The notes beneath the pieces were generated by a model. The model was not told the DNA's origin and ran no database searches. It was given only the letters and a program-made list of their open reading frames with translations. Shown piece after piece: positions 59,907 through 64,000 of a DNA stretch of 64,000 nt; the first letter of the stretch is position 1; each line of letters begins with the position of its first letter. Source of the stretch: Chryseobacterium ginsenosidimutans (GTDB taxonomy: Bacteria > Bacteroidota > Bacteroidia > Flavobacteriales > Weeksellaceae); contig NZ_JANUCO010000001.1 in assembly GCF_024807225.1 (NCBI RefSeq), positions 3,782,001 through 3,846,000 of the forward strand, written 5' to 3'. Position numbers and translations under genes: made by a program.

Positions 59907-62445
59907 ATGGCGAAAAATAAAAACTTAATTTATATTGCAATTTCATTGGTTGTATTTATAGTTTTAGCATTTTTATACTCCACTCCTGTTTTTACGGGGA
60001 AACAGCTTTTCCAGCATGATATTGTGCAATATCGAGGCGGTGCGAAAGAACTTCTCGACTATAGAGCCAGCAACGAAAAAGAAACATACTGGAGCGATTC
60101 CATGTTTGGAGGAATGCCCACTTATCAGATGGGAAGCCAGTTTAAAGGCGATATCATCAAACAAATTGATAGTAAATTAAATTTTCTTCCAAGACCTGTC
60201 AATTATCTTTTCTTGCTTTTCGGAGGATTTTTCCTGTTGGGAATGGTCGCCGTCAGAAACTGGAAATATGCACTTCTGGGAGCTACTTTCTTCGGACTTT
60301 CAACCTATTTTTACATTGCCATTGCGGCGGGACATAACGGTAAAGTAAATACCATTGAATATTTTGCACCACTTTTAGCCGGAATTTTATTGGTTTATAT
60401 AAGGAAAAGTTACATTTGGGGATTCATCGTCACTACCCTTTTCATGGGGCTTCAGATCGCCGCGAATCACCCGCAAATGACCTATTATCTTTTCCTTGCC
60501 TTAGGATTTTTATTCTTATCTGAATTAATCAGAGCGATCCAGAAAAAAATCCCGATGAAGCATTTTCTTGTTTCTTCAGGAATTATTGCGGCTTCTTGTT
60601 TCATTGGAGTCGGAATGAATTCTCAAAGAATCATGGCGAATTCTGAGTACATCAAAGAAACAGTTCGTGGAAAACAAATCTTAACCAACGAAAGCAATAC
60701 CGGAGGAGATTCAGGAATGGATAAAGAAAGTATGTTGATGTGGAGCTACGGAAAACTGGAAACATTGAACCTTTTCATTCCCAGATTAATGGGTGGCGGA
60801 AGTCAGGAACCTGAAGGAAAAGAAATGATGGCGAAAGTTCAGGAATTGGTTCAGGAAAACGTAGGTTCTCGAATTGAATATGACAGAATTTCTAAAGGAT
60901 TCGGAAATCTAACGTATTGGGGAGACCAACCAGGAACTTCAGGACCAGCTTATCAGGGAGCAATTGTTTGTTTCCTGGCTGTTTTAGGATTCTTTTTTGC
61001 ATGGAAAAAATACCGCTACTGGATTTTAGGAGCTTCTATTTTAACCGTCTTTTTGGCTTGGGGAAGCAACTTCATGGCATTTTCAGACTTCTTTATTGAT
61101 TTTGTTCCGTTTTACAACAAATTCAGAGCACCATCTTCCATTTTAGTGGTAGTAGAATTATTATTCCCGCTCATTGCCATCCTCGGATTATACAGATTCT
61201 TTACAGATTCAACACTGACGGAAGAATACAAAAAGAAAATCCTTCTTTATGTTGGTGGCGGAAACTTTAGGTTTCACTTTACTTCTACTTATTTTCGGAA
61301 AAGCTTTATTAGGTTTCCATACAGACAACGAAAAAACATATCTTCCTCCTTTCCTATTGGATTATTTGGTTGAAGAAAGGTATAAATTATTCAGAATTGA
61401 TGCCATCAAAGCATTTATTTATGTTGCCATTACAGCAGCAGCTTTGTTCTTGGTTTTAAAGCAAAAATTAAATCAGAATATCGCTTTAATTATTATCGGA
61501 GTTGTAAGTTTATTCGATCTTTGGTCTGTAAACAAACGTTATTTAAATGATGACAATTACGTTGATAAAATATTTGCAGAAAATCCTTTCCAAACAGAAA
61601 GTTCAGATTTAATGGTTGAAAAAGTTCAGGGAAATCCAAATCTTGAACCCATTTTAGCAAATGTAAATGTTAACAAAACACTGGAAATAATTTCTGAAAA
61701 AGATAAAACGCATTACAGAATTTTCAATAATATTTTAGGAACGTTCAGTGAGACCAATACCTCGTATTTCAAATCTTCAATCGGAGGTTATCATGCCGTA
61801 AAATTGAGAAGATACGACGATGTTATCAATGAATATTTTCAGGTAATGGATTCTGTAAAACTTCCGAATATCCTGAATCTTTTAAACACAAAATACATGG
61901 TTTTAGGAGGTCCTGAAAAACCTCAGGCAATTCCGAATCCTAGAGCAAACGGAAACGCATGGTTTGTAAGCGACCTGAAATTTGTAGATTCTCCCAATCA
62001 GGAAATTAAATCGATCGGAGTAATTAACAGTAAAAAAACTGCTGTAATTGCATCTTCCGATAAAAAATATTTTGATGGAAAACCTGTTCAGGCAGATTCA
62101 ACAGCGTTTATTAATTTAACAAAATACCAACCGAACGAATTAGAATTTAAATCTCAATCAAAAACTCCGCAATTGGCAGTATTTTCTGAGATTTATTATC
62201 CTCACGGCTGGAAATTCTTCATCGATGAGAAAGAAGTTCCTTACATAAAGGCTGATTATTTACTTCGTGCAGTGCATGTTCCTGCAGGAAATCACCATGT
62301 AAGAATGATCTTCGAACCTGAAGTAATCGAAACAGGAAAATGGATTTCTCTTCTTTCATTCGGATTATTTATCCTATTGAGTGGCTTCGGTATTTTCTGG
62401 ATGAATAAAAACAAGAAAAAGGAAATTCTAGTAGAAAAAGTTTAA
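59907..62445 (+). pseudogene. YfhO-family membrane protein, frameshifted
   Basis: The first frame (59907-61373) has about ten membrane helices, starting IYIAISLVVFIVLAFLYSTP, with FFLLGMVAVRNWKYALLGAT, and a soluble loop with GSRIEYDRISKGFGNLTYWG. The second (61249-62445) has further helices and a large soluble part with NILNLLNTKYMVLGGPEKP and YPHGWKFFIDEKEVPYIKAD. Removing one A from the AAA at 61262-61264 joins them (YVGGGTLGFTLLLLIFG) and gives 845 residues, the length expected of YfhO proteins. It may transfer glycosyl groups in the envelope. Confidence 0.82.
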
Positions 62446-62452
62446 TCTTACT

Positions 62453-62532
62453 TTTGTCATTCCGTAGGAATCTAAGCGATTATTAGAATAATAATTTTAA
62501 AAACTTCATCTAGATTCCTACGGAATGACAAA
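62453..62532. mobile_element. 80-bp inverted-repeat element (minimal copy)
   Basis: The left end starts TTTGTCATTCCGTAGGAATC, the same as at 14023, and the right end (about 62508-62532) is its inverted copy. The 30 bp between hold no gene fragment. It is an empty or minimal member of the element family seen at 14.0-14.9 kb, lying between the YfhO-like and glycosyltransferase genes. Confidence 0.75.
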
Positions 62533-62558
62533 AAAACGCATAGTTTACATTACAATTA

Positions 62559-63857
62559 ATGGAACAGAAAAAAATATTAATCATCACTTATTACTGGCCT
62601 CCTGCTGGAGGTCCCGGTGTTCAAAGGTGGTTGAAATTTGCAAAATATTTACCCGAATTTGGCTGGAAACCCATTATTTTCACTCCCGAAAATCCGAGTT
62701 ATCCTTTGTTGGATGAAAGCTTATTAAAAGACGTTCCAGAAAATATTGAAATCATTAAAACAAAGATCTGGGAACCTTATCAACTCGCTGAAAAGCTTAA
62801 TAAAAGCAATAAAAAATTCAAAGCCGGACAGTTTGATGTCGGTAAAAATCAAAGCTGGAAATCTAAACTTTCGATTTGGGTAAGAGGAAATTTTTTCATT
62901 CCTGATGCGCGAGTTTTTTGGGTAAAACCTTCAACACAATTTTTAGAACAGTATTTAAAAGAAAATAAAATTGATGTTGTGGTAACTTCGGGACCGCCAC
63001 ATTCGCTTCATTTAATTGGTTTAAACTTAAAAAAGAAACTTCCGAATCTGAAATGGATCGCCGATTTCCGTGATCCGTGGACTGAAATTTCTTACTATAA
63101 ACATTTAAAATTAACCAAAAGCTCCGATAAAAAGCATCACCAATTGGAAAGTGAGGTTTTCAAAAATGCGGACATTACATTGGCAACAAGCTATACCGAT
63201 GCTGAAAATTTCAGAAAAAATGGAGCAAATGCAATATGTATTACGAATGGTTTTGATGAAACGGATGCCTCAGAAACACTCAATCCTTCAAATTCTCAGA
63301 CTTTAGAACAAAAATTTACACTAAGTTATATCGGAGTTTTAGAGCAACTTCGAAATCCGGAAAACCTTTGGAAAGCACTTGATAATTTAGTTAAAACAAA
63401 CTCGGATTTTGCTAAAAATTTCACTTTGAAATTTGCAGGACGAATTGATGATAAAATTTTAAGCTCGATTGAAAATTCTGCTTTAAAAAATCATGTTCTT
63501 AATTTGGGTTATATTTCTCATGATAAAGCGATTTTAGAAATGGCGAAATCTTCGGTTTTGTTGATCACCAACTTTCCCAACGAATCATCGAAAGGAATTA
63601 TTCCCGGAAAAATTTTCGAATATTTAGCAACCGGAAAACAAATTATTTCTTTTGGACCAAATGAAGCCGATGTTTCAAAAATATTGACAGAAACAAAGGC
63701 AGGAAAGCATTTCAGCTATGACGATTCTGAAACAATAAAAAATTTCATTTTAGAAAAATTTGAATTATGGAAAAACGGAAATTTGGTTGAAAACACTCAG
63801 AATATCGAGCAATTCTCAAGAAAAAATTTGACTAAAAAATTGGCTGAGATTTTATAG
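62559..63857 (+). CDS. Glycosyltransferase (GT-B fold, family 4-like)
   Basis: The 432-residue protein has the N-terminal ILIITYYWPPAGGPGVQRWL followed by KFAKYLPEFGW, typical of GT-B enzymes. VVTSGPPHSLHLIGLNLKKK and WIADFRDPWTEISYYKHLKL complete the acceptor domain. The donor domain has LSYIGVLEQLRNPENLW and NESSKGIIPGKIFEYLATGK. It probably adds a sugar to a surface polysaccharide or lipid. The YfhO-like gene lies upstream on the same strand. Confidence 0.88.
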   Translation: MEQKKILIITYYWPPAGGPGVQRWLKFAKYLPEFGWKPIIFTPENPSYPLLDESLLKDVPENIEIIKTKIWEPYQLAEKLNKSNKKFKAGQFDVGKNQSWKSKLSIWVRGNFFIPDARVFWVKPSTQFLEQYLKENKIDVVVTSGPPHSLHLIGLNLKKKLPNLKWIADFRDPWTEISYYKHLKLTKSSDKKHHQLESEVFKNADITLATSYTDAENFRKNGANAICITNGFDETDASETLNPSNSQTLEQKFTLSYIGVLEQLRNPENLWKALDNLVKTNSDFAKNFTLKFAGRIDDKILSSIENSALKNHVLNLGYISHDKAILEMAKSSVLLITNFPNESSKGIIPGKIFEYLATGKQIISFGPNEADVSKILTETKAGKHFSYDDSETIKNFILEKFELWKNGNLVENTQNIEQFSRKNLTKKLAEIL

Positions 63858-63928
63858 CTTAATTTTTTTAACCCAAAGATTTTGTCTTTAAAAACCCACA
63901 AAAAAGCAAAACTATTTTACCACCTGAG

Positions 63929-63964
63929 TTTTGAAAATCTTTGATTTTCTTCTTATGTGATCTT
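63929..63964. repeat. Dispersed 36-bp repeat (inverted copy)
   Basis: This is the exact reverse complement of 29480-29515, with the same GAAAATC-AAA-GATTTTC hairpin. The rest of 63858-64000 has no gene. Confidence 0.65.
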
Positions 63965-64000
63965 AATATTTTCAAAGTTTTAAATATTCTTAAGTGTTCT

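Noticed and set aside
11327..61264. Programmed frameshifting as the cause of the split genes
   Set aside because: The sites lack a typical slippery heptamer (X XXY YYZ) with a downstream structure, and the genes are unrelated. A shared sequencing or mutational cause is simpler.
62525..62716. 63-residue frame at the start of the glycosyltransferase gene
   Set aside because: It runs in another frame over the N-terminus of the glycosyltransferase, and its start lies in the inverted-repeat element.

Overview
The window is AT-rich chromosomal DNA from a member of the Bacteroidota, most likely Chryseobacterium or a close relative (Flavobacteriia, Weeksellaceae). Evidence: two proteins plus a fragment with type IX secretion (T9SS) C-terminal sorting domains, TAnnTTTG -7 promoter boxes, few Shine-Dalgarno sites, a mevalonate-pathway decarboxylase, a Bat aerotolerance operon, a GOB-type subclass B3 metallo-beta-lactamase, and a microviridin-like peptide cluster of the kind known from Chryseobacterium. 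No rRNA, tRNA or CRISPR array was seen.

Layout. 1-11 kb: T9SS surface proteins; purE and purK separated by about 5.7 kb of regulator, oxidoreductase, transporter and secreted-protein genes; a TauE/SafE plus DUF1634 pair. 11-15 kb: a broken B3 metallo-beta-lactamase, small enzymes, and a tandem array of inverted-repeat elements, one of which carries a complete GIY-YIG nuclease gene. 15-19 kb: mvaD, an acyl-CoA ligase and an epimerase. 19-22 kb: a graspetide (microviridin/chryseoviridin-like) cluster with three precursors and two ATP-grasp ligases. 22-35 kb: hydrolase, pdxJ, a MscS channel, lipoproteins, ung, MutS2 and an ABC pair. 35-43 kb: a cobalamin riboswitch without an obvious B12 gene, thioesterase, HD hydrolase, P450, PadR-PspC operon, a 20-residue peptide gene with its own promoter and terminator, and an acyltransferase. 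43-48 kb: thioesterase, a sigma factor with a membrane tail, an outer-membrane protein, a menF-like gene and marC. 48-57 kb: the moxR-DUF58-bat operon. 57-64 kb: dinB, rlmB, lipoproteins, a YfhO-like membrane protein and a glycosyltransferase.

Two signals stand out. First, seven genes (metallo-beta-lactamase, MscS, a TPR protein, MutS2, PspC, sigma factor, YfhO) are each broken by one frameshift. Every one is repaired by removing one A from a GAAAC (or one T from GTTTC), and every composite length then divides by three. This shared context points to a systematic artefact or a very specific mutational process, not independent gene decay. Second, the 28-bp inverted-repeat elements at 14.0-14.8 kb include two short copies that keep an in-frame fragment of a GIY-YIG nuclease gene beside a full-length copy. 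They look like a nuclease-linked mobile element with internally deleted derivatives. A fifth, 80-bp copy lies at 62.45 kb.
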